Assembly (NCBI GenBank): GCA_037176885.1
Contig: JAWWNJ010000039.1
Location: forward strand, 1,632,843 to 1,696,842
DNA: 64,000 nt
Direction: 5' to 3'
Source of the DNA: Favolaschia claudopus
Taxonomy: Eukaryota > Basidiomycota > Agaricomycetes > Agaricales > Mycenaceae
The position numbers and the translations under genes are program-made. Shown here in pieces: positions 1 to 11,598 of the stretch (position 1 is the first letter of the stretch; each line of letters starts with the position of its first letter). The notes beneath the pieces were generated by a model, which worked only from the letters and a program-made list of their open reading frames with translations, was not told the origin of the DNA and did no database searches.

Positions 1-53
1 GGATGGCTGGCTGTGTCTGCACTGAAGATACCCCAACCCAGAGCAGGTGCCTT

Positions 54-1619
54 CTACATCCAATCCCAAGTGATTTCATCTCCCGACAGATCAAGGACCT
101 TGTCCGCGATTTCCACATGTGTCCAACGAGCAACTGCCGGAGGGACTGCGCGAGAGGCAAGTTGTGCATCCGTCCAATGCCGCGATTCAAGGAACGTAGC
201 TAGAGGTTTCCACAAGACGTTCTGCTTGACAAAGAGATCCTCCGCATCCCCGTCTTCAGTGCTAAGGATGACGAGATGGTGCAGGAGGGGGACGAGAGGT
301 GGAACACCTTCCTTGTATGTCAAAGCGCGGCATGTAGCTTTATCCCAGGAATCATCGATGAACCCAATTTTCAGATGCGTAAGGTTCGTCGCATGCTGTA
401 GAATGGCCCTCAAATCGTCCGAGCTGATGGGGTCGGGTTTCACCAACTCGAGGCGGGAGATATTTGGTGAGCGTAGTTGGAACGCAGAAAAGCGCTCCTC
501 ATCCCACTCGACCATATTATCATCATTGTCCCACACCAGCTCTTCCAACGCAGGAAGACATAAGCGGTCGAAAAATGGCGCGAGATGAAGATCTTCCTCA
601 ACGCCTTCGATTGAGTGGAGAGAGAGGGTCCGCAGGTGGTGAAGGGTCACTATGGGTTCGACCTCGGGAAGGTCTATGGACGGAGTACAGCAAACGGATG
701 CCTGGGTGAGATTTGAACATTGGCCAAAGATTTTCATCATGATAGGAAGAATGTATTCAGTGGTGTAGAGAAAGTTGAGGGAAAGCGTGGTGATTTGGAT
801 CCAAGGTAGAATTATTTCGGGTAAATGAGGTTGCTGTTCTATCACAAGGGATAGCGTTCGAAGGCGAGGGGCAGGGCCAAACTGTACTACGACTGTATCA
901 TCGTCGCCTGGTGAGAATTTCAGCGCTTCCAGTCTGTCCAGGCTGTACTGAGCTAGCCCTGGATAACACGGACATGGTTGAGGAGGAAAACCGTAGCCGC
1001 GGAAAGATTCGACCGAGAAATCGAGCGACTGCCATCGACGAGACGTCTTGAAAACCTCTTCCCAGACTGGAGAATCTGAAGAAGGAGCACACTGACGGAT
1101 AGTTGTGTATGGAGACCGATAATCCGAAGGCAGTCTCAGGAAAACGTGCAATTCGAAGGAAATCGAGAGGGAACCGGAGCGAGCGAGCCATGTGTTCAAA
1201 CCCGCGATGTAAGCGTGCTCCAATTTACGACTTCTTTTCCAAGGGCTGACTTGGAGGGGGCGCGTCCACAGTCGTGCGGTGTTGTGGGCAACATGTCTCC
1301 AGTCCGAGCAGACCTGTGAGATTCTAAATGTGTCCTTGATATGGGTTTGGTCTCGAATGGCGAGGTCGAATATCTCGGAGAGCAATTCGACCGGCAGATC
1401 ACGGATGGGCGAGGCGATATGCCTGAGCACCTGGATTGTGGCGCGTTCTTGGTCGCGTAGAGCGATAAGTGCGTCGATTTGGGATTCCAAGGATGCAATT
1501 TTCGAAACACAGTCTTCAACGTACTGCCCAATTTCCGCCCTTGAACTGAGTCGCGTCCGCTCAGTCTGCTCAAGGAGGATATCACGAATAGACAGCGTAG
1601 GGTTTTCTATGGTTGGCAA
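54..1619 (-). CDS. F-box protein, Agaricomycete LRR-like type
   Basis: This is one open frame of about 521 residues. A predicted coiled coil (residues ~35-68, around ASLESQIDALIALRDQE) precedes an F-box (~72-115, core IRDLPVELLSEIFDLAI, then the CSDWRHVAHNTARLW signature of basidiomycete F-box proteins). The rest is leucine-rich and fits irregular LRR repeats. F-box proteins hand substrates to SKP1-CUL1 ubiquitin ligases; this one's substrate cannot be inferred because the family is hugely expanded in mushrooms. The odd point is the start. The frame begins at a TTG, has a stop shortly upstream, and has no in-frame ATG before the F-box. An upstream exon or a damaged start is therefore needed. 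The stop codon is at 54-56. It is transcribed divergently from the amidase gene. Confidence 0.8.
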   Translation of the reverse strand: MPTIENPTLSIRDILLEQTERTRLSSRAEIGQYVEDCVSKIASLESQIDALIALRDQERATIQVLRHIASPIRDLPVELLSEIFDLAIRDQTHIKDTFRISQVCSDWRHVAHNTARLWTRPLQVSPWKRSRKLEHAYIAGLNTWLARSGSLSISFELHVFLRLPSDYRSPYTTIRQCAPSSDSPVWEEVFKTSRRWQSLDFSVESFRGYGFPPQPCPCYPGLAQYSLDRLEALKFSPGDDDTVVVQFGPAPRLRTLSLVIEQQPHLPEIILPWIQITTLSLNFLYTTEYILPIMMKIFGQCSNLTQASVCCTPSIDLPEVEPIVTLHHLRTLSLHSIEGVEEDLHLAPFFDRLCLPALEELVWDNDDNMVEWDEERFSAFQLRSPNISRLELVKPDPISSDDLRAILQHATNLTHLKIGFIDDSWDKATCRALTYKEGVPPLVPLLHHLVILSTEDGDAEDLFVKQNVLWKPLATFLESRHWTDAQLASRAVPPAVARWTHVEIADKVLDLSGDEITWDWM

Positions 1620-2059
1620 ATGGTTGGTGAATGGATGGAATATAGTTCAGTGAAGAATATGAGATGGTTGACCACTCTTGATGAACTTGTACCCAAACTT
1701 CAGCCGTTCGGGAGGGTCGAGATCAAATTGGCGCGACTCGAAGCGTTCGAATCCAAAACCTTCTTGAGTTCTGTGCTGTTCAATTTTGGAACGAGATGAG
1801 TGAGGATGAGTGGTGTTGATTGAAAGTTTAAAAAACCAATCACGTCAGCGTGCTCTTCATCTTCAGCGCTTCAGCCACGACGGCTAAGGATGGTCGTATA
1901 TCAGCGTATATCCCGAATATGCAAATTCTGGTTCCTGAACTCGTGTGCAGAATGTCCACGCCGGCGTCCGCAAATCATTGATGGTGGCCGCCTCTCAAAA
2001 ACACAAGATGTACGAGGCTGAAGCGCGGTTACGCGTCTTCAAGTTCCCACTTACCCACT
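1620..2059. promoter_or_regulatory. Divergent intergenic region, F-box / amidase
   Basis: About 440 bases lie between the divergent F-box and amidase genes. They should hold both promoters and perhaps the missing first exon of the F-box gene. No convincing TATA box or repeat was seen. Confidence 0.4.
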
Positions 2060-4355
2060 ATGCTTTTCCGCTCTCTATTACCCTTCTTGGTTGCATTGCA
2101 ACCAGTCCTCTCGTTCTCAACTTCAAAACCAAATGCGCCAACGTACCCGGATCTATACGAGGCCTCACTCACCGACCTTCAAGCCGGACTCGACGCAGGG
2201 CACTTCACGAGCGTGGATCTAGTCAATGTACGACAAGTTTTCTTTGAATCAAGTGCGAAGCCGCGTGTTAAAGTGCGTATATAGGCATACTTGGCTCGAA
2301 TCAACGAAGTCAACCCCGTACTGCATGCTGTGATCGAAACCAGTCAAACCGCGCTCAAGCAGGCAGCACGTTTGGATGCTGAGCGCAAGCTGGGCAAAAA
2401 GATAGGGCCTCTCCACGGGATACCGATTCTGGTCAAAGACAACATCGGGACACGCATACAAGATGGAATGAACACGACTGCTGGGTCGTATGCGCTTCTT
2501 AACAGCGTTGTTCCAGAGGACGCGACGATAATAGAAAAATTGCGAAGGGTAAGTGTGCTCGTGTAATCACTGTTCCCTGATTTTGAGTGTCTTTCAGGCC
2601 GGGGCAATCATCCTTGGGAAAGCTAACTTGGTATTACATCGTGAAAATGCTTCCGAGATAACTTTGTTCATTTCTATCCGTAGTCGGAATGGGCGGCGTT
2701 TGGTTCAGTCGCGCCTGATGGGTGGTCGGGCCGAGGTGGACAAACCACGAATCCGTATTATCCCGGGGTGCGTCTTGATTTAACTCGTCTGCTCTTTTCT
2801 CAAAAGCAGTAAAGGGGAATGCTTGCGGCTCAAGCAGCGGTTCTGGGGTGTCGAGTGCCATCGGCCTCGCAGCAGCAACCCTAGGTTATTTTTCCTCCTG
2901 CGACGATACGGACAAGTAGGCCCTGATTTTTGTGGAACAGGAACGGAGACTACCGGCAGCATCATTTGCCCCGCAAGTCGGAATAATGTTGTGGGCGTCA
3001 AACCTACAGTGGGGCTCACTTCGCGCAAAGGAGGTCTGTTTTTCATTGTCTGGTTTTCGAGCTGATTCAGACCTTCTGCGCAGTTGTCCCCGTCAGCGAG
3101 CATCAGGATACCGTTGGTACGTGCATATACGCCGCTCTGTTGTGTCAAATATATGGCTGACCGCTTGTAGGACCTCTGGCACGTTCTGTCACGGATGCCG
3201 CTATCGTTCTTTCCGGTAAACCTACTATGACTATCAACAAGTATCATAGAGCTGACGAACGACCTTAGCGATTGCCGGAAAAGACTCTGCCGACAACTAT
3301 ACTGACGCGCAGCCCGCGAAAGTGCCGGACTATCTCGCTGCACTTAATAAAGACGCCCTCAAAGGCGCTCGAATCGGTGTCCCGCGTGGCATCTTCCTTA
3401 ACGAGACCTATACTCGTACGTCAACATGTGATCCTTCTCCCATGTCTGCTTGATTTCTTTGCTAGATGTTCCCGGCACACCCGCTCTCGCAGATGCATTG
3501 AAAATCATTCAGGACCTCGGTGCCATTATCACCGACCCCGCCGATATACCCGTTGCGGAGGAAATTTTGACCAACGAGGCCTTCGGAGTTAGTCCCCCGT
3601 TCAGCGCATCCATTCGATTGACACCAACCAATGCGTTATAGCTCGTCGTTGAAACGGATCTCAAGTTCGGTATGCAAAAATACCTTGGGTCTCTCAAGAA
3701 GATCCCAACGGATGTACACTCCGTGGCGGACATTGCTGCCTTCAATAACGCGCACCCGGACCTCGAGCAACCGGCCCTCGATGCTTATACCAACTGGAAT
3801 CTGTTCTTCAATCTCGCAGCGTCGATGGAGAGGAACGACGCGTATTTCAATGCGGTGAAGGTGAACCGGGAGATTGGTGGGCTCAGGGGCATCGATGCCG
3901 TTTTTGAGCAGTATAATCTCGATGCGTTGATTCTACCTGAGACTATCTTCATGCTCACGCTGGCCGGCTATTGTGCGTTCTGTCTCTATCTTTCACTTCT
4001 GCTGACCATGTCACTTACGTGGGCACGCAGGTGGCTATCCGATAGGTACGTGCATGTACATGAGTACATCGATGAAATTGTTCGCTAATTGCTCGCAGTG
4101 ACCGTCCCCCTCGGTTTCCAGCCGGACGACACTGAGCCTGTGGTCAATGGGAAAGACGTCCCAATCGATACCGCTCCTGGGATGCCTTTTGGGCTCTTGT
4201 TCGTGGGGAAGGCTTTCACTGAGAGCAAGCTCCTATCGTATGCGTATGCGTACGAGCAGGCGACACAGACGAGACTGAAGCGTAGGGCGTATGAGAAGGC
4301 GACGCCGAAAACACAGCTCGTGGATGTTGTTGGCAAGGAATGCGGGGAATTGTAG
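2060..4355 (+). CDS. Secreted amidase-signature (AS) family hydrolase
   Basis: It is a multi-exon gene that would hydrolyse amide bonds by the Ser-cisSer-Lys mechanism of the amidase signature family. The first exon encodes a hydrophobic signal peptide ([20 protein letters not shown]), so the product is probably secreted. The catalytic lysine lies in [12 protein letters not shown] (exon 2), the cis-serine in [11 protein letters not shown] (exon 5), and the nucleophile in [13 protein letters not shown] (exon 6). Exons read from the sequence start 2060-2227, 2285-2548, 2598-2630, 2684-2767 and 2815-2884. They continue from 2941 through several more GT-AG introns to the TAG at 4353-4355, giving about 10 introns. 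Later blocks include [21 protein letters not shown] and the C-terminal [14 protein letters not shown]. No frame break is needed. Substrate is unknown; relatives include acetamidases and peptide amidases. Confidence 0.85.
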
Positions 4356-4493
4356 ATGACATCGACATCTCGCTGCATTGACGGTCGTAATTTCATTTCC
4401 TAATTGGTATTCATGTACCATCCCTGCTAATACATTACGCTTTGGCTGTACAGGCGCGATTGCTCATCCGTAGCACACATACTCCAGTCCAAC

Positions 4494-6717
4494 TCAAAGC
4501 CCTTGATTGAAATTGGGAAGCCCCATTTTAGCGCGTACGTTTTTGCCGTGGCGCATCAGGTAAAGGACTGGAAGGAATGTGACAAGACTGATGAGTGCTA
4601 GGGTGATACTCTCATATTGGAAACCGATTCGATTTCCCATTGGACTGCAATGGATCAGTGGCGAACCTTTGGAACGGTGATGGGACTGACATGGCCCAGA
4701 AGCCGACAGTCATTCCAACCGTCTGACGAGTGAAGTTTAATACTTGTGCGATTTCAGGCGTTTGAGGCTTATAACCTGCCAAATAAAGAGTCATAAGATA
4801 ATCCAGTCGTCATCGTAGGGTGTACGTACAATCGGCGGTGTAGGAGTAGAGAACAGCTAAAACATTGTTAATGGGCATCGGAGATTCGTGTTGAGAGGTA
4901 ATTCTAAGTTGACGCACTGCTAATGATTCTAATGAAGGAGCTTCATCAAGATCCGCCCCACGTAACAGTTCGAGAGCAATAATCTTACTGGATGGCGAAA
5001 CACATAATAGCGAAGCCCATGGTCGGGCCAATCCACGAGGCTAAAATCACTGTCAAAAGTTAAGAAATCATCTCGGGACTTGGCTGACTTGGGTACTGCC
5101 AGCAGAAGCCCCAGATTAGAAGGCCAATCTATGAAATGACCTGGCGTGGGCACAGGGAAGGGCGAAGACTCGACTGAATCTCTCTCACAGGCTGAAGGAT
5201 CGCACCAGCCCAGATAGCTTGTAATCTGACCTCGGGAACAACTTCTCCTCCCTTGACCTTGCGACTTCGATACATGGTGCGGTCAACGACAATACCGCCC
5301 AGCAGTTCGCCTAGAGTAGACCCAATCAAAGTGCCAAATCCAAGCGCCAACCCGGTTTGGGAGGTGGTGAAATTATGAACAAGTCGGAAGAGAGTTGCAG
5401 AAGTAACGGCGGGGAGAATAGAGCCCAGCACAAAAGTGACGGAGTAGTAGGCAGCGGAGATGAGGACCGGAGGATATATGAACCTGCCAGTGGATTAATC
5501 CGGCTTGCTGTGTGTATGAAAGCTCGATATTCTACATTTGAAATGGACGCCCGAAGTCCGAAAGTTTGAGATGTTTTTCCTCAGGGCGGAGACCCCATAG
5601 CTTCAGTCGTCGAATAATTGGACGACGAGTGACAATTGGCGTAGAGCCTCGCACATAAATCGTCTCTGGAAGGCAGAAGAGCATGATGAAAAACATCGTC
5701 AAGTCAAGAATGCCAGGCTGCCGAATGTGTCAACAAGCTCTTTATGATTCAAATTGAGGCGTACGAGGTAGTAACACCTGGAGAATCATGTATAGGTTTG
5801 AGTTCAGAAAAAGAAGAGCGCACATACCATCGGAAATTAACATACTGGGCGAGGAATCCGCCCGGGATCGGTGCAACATGTGCGGAATTGGTCAAGAAAA
5901 CAGTGAAAATGCCCATTGCGCGACCTCTCTCATGCAGAAAGAAACAATCGGCAACTACGCCAGCTCCCAATGTGAAGAATGAGCTGGTTCCGATGCCATT
6001 CAGTATCTGTTTATTTCTGAGTGAGTATTCCATGAAGCGCGGACTGATGCAGAGACGGATCTACCCGAGTGCCAATGAGTTGGGCCCAAGTTTCCGCTTT
6101 CCCAGAACCGAGACAAGAGGCCGCAGAAAGAAGTGTCGTAAAGAGTAGGACAGGGCGCCGCCCATATGTGTTTGCCAGCGGTACCCAGAGAAACGAGCCA
6201 ACGCCAACAAACGCAATCTATTCTCCTCAGTCAGGGCTGGCTGCATCATGATTGACATAGCGTACAGCAATCGTGGTTTGATAGCTGGCAGAACAACGGC
6301 AGAAGTTGAGTTGGGCGTTTATCATACGATAGTGGAAGAAGAGACCTTGCCACGACCGTTGTCTTGTGGAAGTGAGCAGCGAGGGGAACATACGCTGTGG
6401 TGAACCCAAATGAATCTACAATCGGTCTGGGTGTAACGAAATGAGTGCTTGCCTGGATTTATGACCGCTTGATTCAGAGGACCAAGGCCAACCATGAAGC
6501 TAACCTGAAGCAAAATAACTATCTTCAACCATTGAGGAAAATTCAAGGGGTCAGAGGGGTCTGTCGATGGCTGGGGGATGAGAGGGAGCCCATGGCTGTC
6601 GAGCTTGATTTCTTCTTTGCCAAGTTGGTCTGGTGAATGAGGGTCTGTCTCTATGTATGTATAGCGAGGAATATTGAGTTTGTGAAACAGCACAGAGTCC
6701 CCCTCACGCACGCGCAT
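4494..6717 (-). CDS. Major facilitator superfamily transporter (DHA1-like)
   Basis: It is a multi-exon minus-strand gene for a 12-helix plasma-membrane transporter. The N-terminus has the fungal MFS leader YIETDPHSPDQLGKEE, then SHGLPLIPQPSTDPSDPLNFPQWLK and the first helix (IVILLQVSFMVGLGPLNQAV). Later exons show FTLGAGVVADCFFLHERGRAMGIF (the signature loop after helix 2) and PIPGGFLAQYVNFRWY. Near the end are GFGTLIGSTLGELLGGIVVDRTMYR and GFQYESITLALISLVTFLPVLYLMRHG, before the stop at 4494-4496. The chosen start at 6717 is the first in-frame ATG; an ATG further upstream (6752) could start an additional exon. Family members export drugs or take up small metabolites; the substrate is unknown. 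It is convergent with the amidase gene, with 138 bases between the stops. Confidence 0.8.
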
Positions 6718-7033
6718 CGACCTCTCCCTGCTGCGCCTTTTCTTCAAACATTGTGATGGAAGAAGTGCAAGTGAAAAGCCCGTTACTCACACATTATTAG
6801 CTCTGCCCTGGGCCTGCTTCTTTCTGTCATATGTCGTCCATTCATTGTTTAAACGGCGAACTCGAGGTACTTGCCATATCGAGAAACAAATGATCCATAC
6901 GCAGGTCGGAGCGGTCGAGTTGCATGTCATACGATCTCACTGTGGTCACAGGACAAGAAATTTTGGGGCATGAAGTTGCGCAGACACTGACATGGGAAAG
7001 CCGTTTTAACATCTTCGTTTGATTACTTGAGTA
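6718..7033. other. Intergenic, MFS promoter and pectinesterase 3' end
   Basis: About 315 bases lie upstream of the transporter start and downstream of the pectinesterase stop. No gene or repeat was recognised. Confidence 0.4.
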
Positions 7034-8675
7034 TCAGAACAAGTACCCAAAATCAATCCATTTAGGATGCTCCAGGAATACCCCGTCAATCGTCAAGTCC
7101 AACGTCTCAACTTGAGGTGGGGTCAGAAGGTGTTCTATGGGCACTCGGGCGCTGATGTTGCCGCCAGGACCTACGGCAGGATTTGTAAATCAACGTGGGT
7201 CCAGGTAATTTGAGCCTAACCTGTGGAATTGAACTCGGCGTAGAAGGTCGTGTTGGCGATTACCGGTCTGGATTGAGTTACAATAAGTACAGGTTGAAGT
7301 CTGTGCCGTTGGTGTAATGACCTACCTTGCGCTGTCAAAGGGTTCCCATCCCGCGGGACGTATACTCGCGTCCATGAATGTGGAGAGATAGACGGTAGTA
7401 GCGAGATCGTTCCATGGCCGACCCAGGAAACACAGTCCGTTCGTTTGTGTAGTTGCGTTGGCATCGGGGCTCTGCCGGCGGATAAAGAACAAAAACATCT
7501 TCCGTGGATAAAACACGTACGCGGATGACCTGCGAGTTGGATATGTACGCGCCATAGCGATTACCCGGAGCATCGGTCAAGTTAGTTCCTTTCCAAGCAA
7601 CTATGCCCCCGCCGCAAGCTCGGTTGGCGAGAATGACATTTTGAAACCAGCTACGAAGTGAACGTTCGATGACAACAATGATCAAGATTGAAACCGACGT
7701 ACGCGGTGCCAAAGCCGAAGAGGTCTGGCGGAATCGGTGTGAGTAAGGGATAGGGGTCAGTGCTCAGGGAGGCGAATCAAACGTAGAATCTGTTTGCCCG
7801 AAAACCACGCTGTCGACGACATAAGTGCTTGCATTGCGTCCCGTGTACCATGTATCTTGAAAGGACGCGAAGGAGCATCCATAGAACGACGCATTTGCGT
7901 AAGAGATGTCCGTGACGAGGGCTTGGGATATGGCGAAATTAGCCTACATTGGACAGGTCAGAAATTCCCTTTCTAATGCCGAACAGAAAAAAGAAGACAT
8001 ACAGCGCGGTTCTGGAAATCGAGATTATACGCTTTGAAGTCGACATTGCCGAACTCGGGCTGGAGGGGGGCGCCTGTGGGGCCCGCTCCAATGAGCGCAC
8101 CAGCAAGGTTCGGAGCAACGGTGAGGACGGCGGATGTGGCGTCGTCTTGGCCGGTCATCACGAAATTGGTTTGGAATATCTGAACGAGATTCATGTTTGG
8201 GGAGGAGGCGTTGGCGAAGGGTTTGCCAGCTAGAGCCATGGCGGTAGCAGGGAGTTGGCCCTGCGAATTAGTGAATTTCAGTGAACAGATCAAGTACGAG
8301 AAATAAGACCAGCAGGGTGAGCGGCGCGGTACGAGTGACATTGAGCGTTTCGTGGTAGACTCCTTTCGCGATGAGGATGGTAGCAGCGCCCGTTGGGGGA
8401 CTGCACTCAAAGTGAGCCACAGCATGTGCTCTCCGGGTGAAACTAGAAGAAAAAAATTACAGAGACGCTATGGCGGCTTGTATGGTGGTAAAGTCTGCTT
8501 GAGAATCGCTAGTGTTCGCGGAGACAAATATAGTTCCAGGTGGGCATCCTGAGAGCGGAGACATATGTGATGGCTTTTGCATCTGACATGGAGTGAATTC
8601 AGGGGAAAGGGCGAGTGCAAAGTGCCAATGCCCCAAGGCGGCGAAGACGAAGACAGAGTATAGAGGATGATGCAT
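7034..8675 (-). CDS. Pectinesterase (carbohydrate esterase family 8)
   Basis: It encodes a secreted enzyme that removes methyl esters from homogalacturonan. The ATG at 8675 opens a signal peptide (VFVFAALGHWHFALALS). CE8 landmarks in order are DFTTIQAAIASL, a GVYHETLNVTR block, AVLTVAPNLAGAL, the QAV-like SQALVTDI, QDTWYTGR, the catalytic-Asp region VVFGQTD..LFGFGTA, and LGRPWNDLATTV. The C-terminal exons end ...HPKWIDFGYLF at 7034. At least six introns are visible. The join between FGQTD (~7775) and LFGFGTA (~7720) does not give an in-frame GT-AG intron. A frameshift, a non-consensus splice site or a sequence error may therefore sit next to the active site. It lies near a transporter and an amidase, which fits plant-debris use, though clustering may be chance. 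Confidence 0.82.
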
Positions 8676-9065
8676 GCAAAGAGCGAGAGGATATTTTGGG
8701 TTGGCTACTTATGCACTCGCGAATGACCAGCGTGACCTTGGAAGGCTCGAGGCGGACCGCCGGACAGCGAAATTTCTGCGGGGTGTTCGGTGTCATAGTT
8801 CGAAGGTTCTCATAAACAGTTGGGGCTTTGAAAGGTTCACCAGCACAGAGTTCACAACTTGACTGGATGATAGTTAAGCGTTGTCACAGTCACAAGATTG
8901 TGACAGCTCGCGTTCCAAATCATCGATGCTCAACGTGAGTGGTGTCTTCGATGTTGTGTTATCGTCCTACAGGACATACCCCTACATCCACATCCGCATC
9001 GTACATAAGGCTTTAATAGGTATATAGTACATTAACTGTACAACATAGAATAAGTACAACAGAAA
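8676..9065. other. Intergenic, pectinesterase promoter
   Basis: About 390 bases separate the pectinesterase start from the stop of the next minus-strand gene. No gene was seen. The stretch should contain the pectinesterase promoter. Confidence 0.4.
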
Positions 9066-10790
9066 TCACCAATCACCAATAGTCCGAGCCCCGCTGCCAC
9101 TAAAGGTATGAGTCGTGTTTGTTGGGAGCACTGTCTGGAAGACGAGGGTCCCCGGATCTCGCAAGACCGTGCTTTGGAGCCTCTTGTCTGCACATTTTTT
9201 GAGATTGAGGGTGATCCGGGACATCATCGTGACCTAGATTTCGCTTTCCTTGAGCGAGCGGACGGATATAATCAATGATGAATCTTACCGTGATTCTGCA
9301 ACGAAAATGGAGTCAAGTCAGCGGCGATCGCTAGCGAACTACTCACAAGAGCTCCAGTCTACGTGAAAAATGTCAGAGAGAAAGCAATGTAATGATGGTT
9401 AGTGAACATACTGAGCGGCAATATTTTTCAGTCCTGAGAGTGAGGAAATGAGGTAGCATATATGAGTTCGCCACAGGGCACGAACCTGGAGGTGCAAATA
9501 TGATCATGAGAGTCAAGACGAGGGTCACGCAGAATATGGCTCTGTCAACGCAGTTGTAACGAGTCCGTCCAAGTCGGAAAGATTAGGCGACTGACGCGTA
9601 ATAGATGAGACCATCTTCGAGGATCCGTTTCACCATATAGGTCGCGCTGCTATTCCGCACCAAAGGTATCGTTTTCTTGAGAGTCAGAAAGAAGACGACG
9701 GAATCGTAGAGAAGGGGGAGCCAGGCGGAAGAAGAGGCAATGGCGCTTCTGAATAGACCGTTAAAAATGTAGAGGAGGCTGCGGTAAACAAGACACACAT
9801 TTCCGGAGGAAAGATCATGGTGCACGCTGTATTGGATGAGAAAGAAGTATAATCGTGCGATCGAGTTGAGATACCTATGACTTTTGACTGGGGATTGTGT
9901 ATAACGTCTATGGCACGAACTCAGAGACTCGCCAATGACAAGGCACAGATCTGACATACGTTCGCCCCGCGAGAGTAGCCACGCATTGATGGAGAACGAG
10001 ACCAACAATAAAAAAGCGACAAAACCAACGATAGGCCGATTTGCTGAATATATAGCGTGAATGCTGTAGTATTCATGAGTCGCGGCTTGTATTATTGACG
10101 AAGAACGTTACCGTAGAAGCATCATGATACCCACAACATGAATTCCGATCAAGGTCATTGCACCTTCGAATCGAATGAAGTCTCGGCATCTGCAACGAAG
10201 GATGGTTCCCAACAAGAGCAATGCCAGACCAAATGTCTTACCGCTAGCGGCATATTGAGTAGGGACTACGACGAAACAGTAGGCTCGTACCTCATCGGTC
10301 CACACAGGCGCTAGGTAGGCTGAGGGAGACATTCAGTCGGATTCACTTATGATCGAAATATGCAGGTACCGAAGAGGTTGACGATGAATCCCAACGGCGT
10401 CAGGTAACGGTTGAGGAGGAACAGATATACGACTAACAACCATGTCAGGGAATTGATTAGTCGAGCTGAAGGAACACAGCATACGAAGTCCCTTCTTCCT
10501 CTTCCAAATGTACTCGACCTATCCAACTCAGTTAGCAGGCACATCATCGCCATGCAATCCCATACTTCGGTGGTAAAAGTGTCGATGTGGTCCCAGATCA
10601 AAATAGTGAAGGCCGCGAAGCCAACACACTGTTACAAGCCTTCAGAAGACAGTATAAGATGCGAGGACGCCACCCACATTCGTCCGCAGGCTGAAAGGTT
10701 CCACTTGCAGGTCAGCATTGCACGGAAAAACTGCGTTGAGCGGCCCGCACTTTTCAGCAATGTCGTCATTTACACTTGGTATGCTCGGAG
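9066..10790 (-). CDS. DUF6533 multi-pass membrane protein
   Basis: It is a minus-strand gene with many small exons, of a family nearly confined to Agaricomycetes and of unknown function. The DUF6533 core reads CVGFAAFTILIWDHIDTFTTE, then VEYIWKRKKG, then FLLNRYLTPLGFIVNLF. It continues as FIRFEGAMTLIGIHVVGIMMLLR and FLLLVSFSINAWLLSRG, each run being a membrane helix. The C-terminus has the usual MMSRITLNLKK block and ends ...TIGDW with the stop at 9066-9068. The first exon is not settled: several ATGs lie between ~10,700 and 10,790, so the given 5' end is approximate. About seven transmembrane segments are expected. Nothing shows a ligand or partner. Confidence 0.72.
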
Positions 10791-11598
10791 TCGTCATCCC
10801 GCCAGCGCGCGATGTCTGAAGGCTGGCGGCGGGTGGCCGGCCACACCTTATTGGCCAAAATTCCGAGAGTCAAGTTATGGTGAGGGAGAGAAACGAGAAG
10901 GGAATCTAGAACATGTCCGACCAAGTGTTTTATATGCATCTGTCTTCACATCGCCCGTAATATGCAATTTGAAATTGCGGGGAAGTCAGGCACTTGTCAA
11001 TCACGCGCAACCGCTGTCTCCCCCACGATTCACGAACAACGAATATGAGCACCAGCGATGCTTACCATTCCATCGAATTCGAATTCTGAAGAGCACTGAG
11101 AGCCCATTCCCATTATTTTGAACGAAGAATGAGGCGATTAGTTCACGGGAAAATGGCTCAAAAGCTTGGCTGGACGTTGATTCTGGCAGCTGCAGACAAC
11201 GGTACCACGGTTGATGTCGGCGATTTGTCCAACAATCGGTTGCAATATCCCGACATTTACAAGCTCCGACTGGCGGCCAACCGAGACTAGCCTTTTTTAT
11301 TCGATTCTGGCGATCCTCAATGACATAGTCCAAGACCGGTGGTCCAGATTGACACAGGAAAAGCGTATTCCAAGGTCAGTGCGAGTTGTCAAGTAAATTC
11401 TCCCTCCACATCCCAGTGGAGATGACGCGGTTGATGGTGCAGTTTGACTCATTGAGAACGCTGGGGGCAACTGCAAGATTATGGACCACAAAGAGCGTCG
11501 AAGTTGCGTTGAAGAAAAGAATCCCAGAGGACACAGCCACCTCAATCTTCTTCATTCACTACCACCATCTCACCATCGTTTCTTGTCTAATAATCCGC
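10791..11598. other. Divergent intergenic region, DUF6533 / PITH
   Basis: About 800 bases lie between two divergent genes. Open frames here on both strands have no recognisable motifs and look like chance or decayed sequence. Promoters for both genes must lie here. Confidence 0.35.

Noticed and set aside
10411..11121. A 236-codon plus-strand frame
   Set aside because: It lies opposite the DUF6533 exons, begins with a non-ATG codon, and shows no protein-like pattern.
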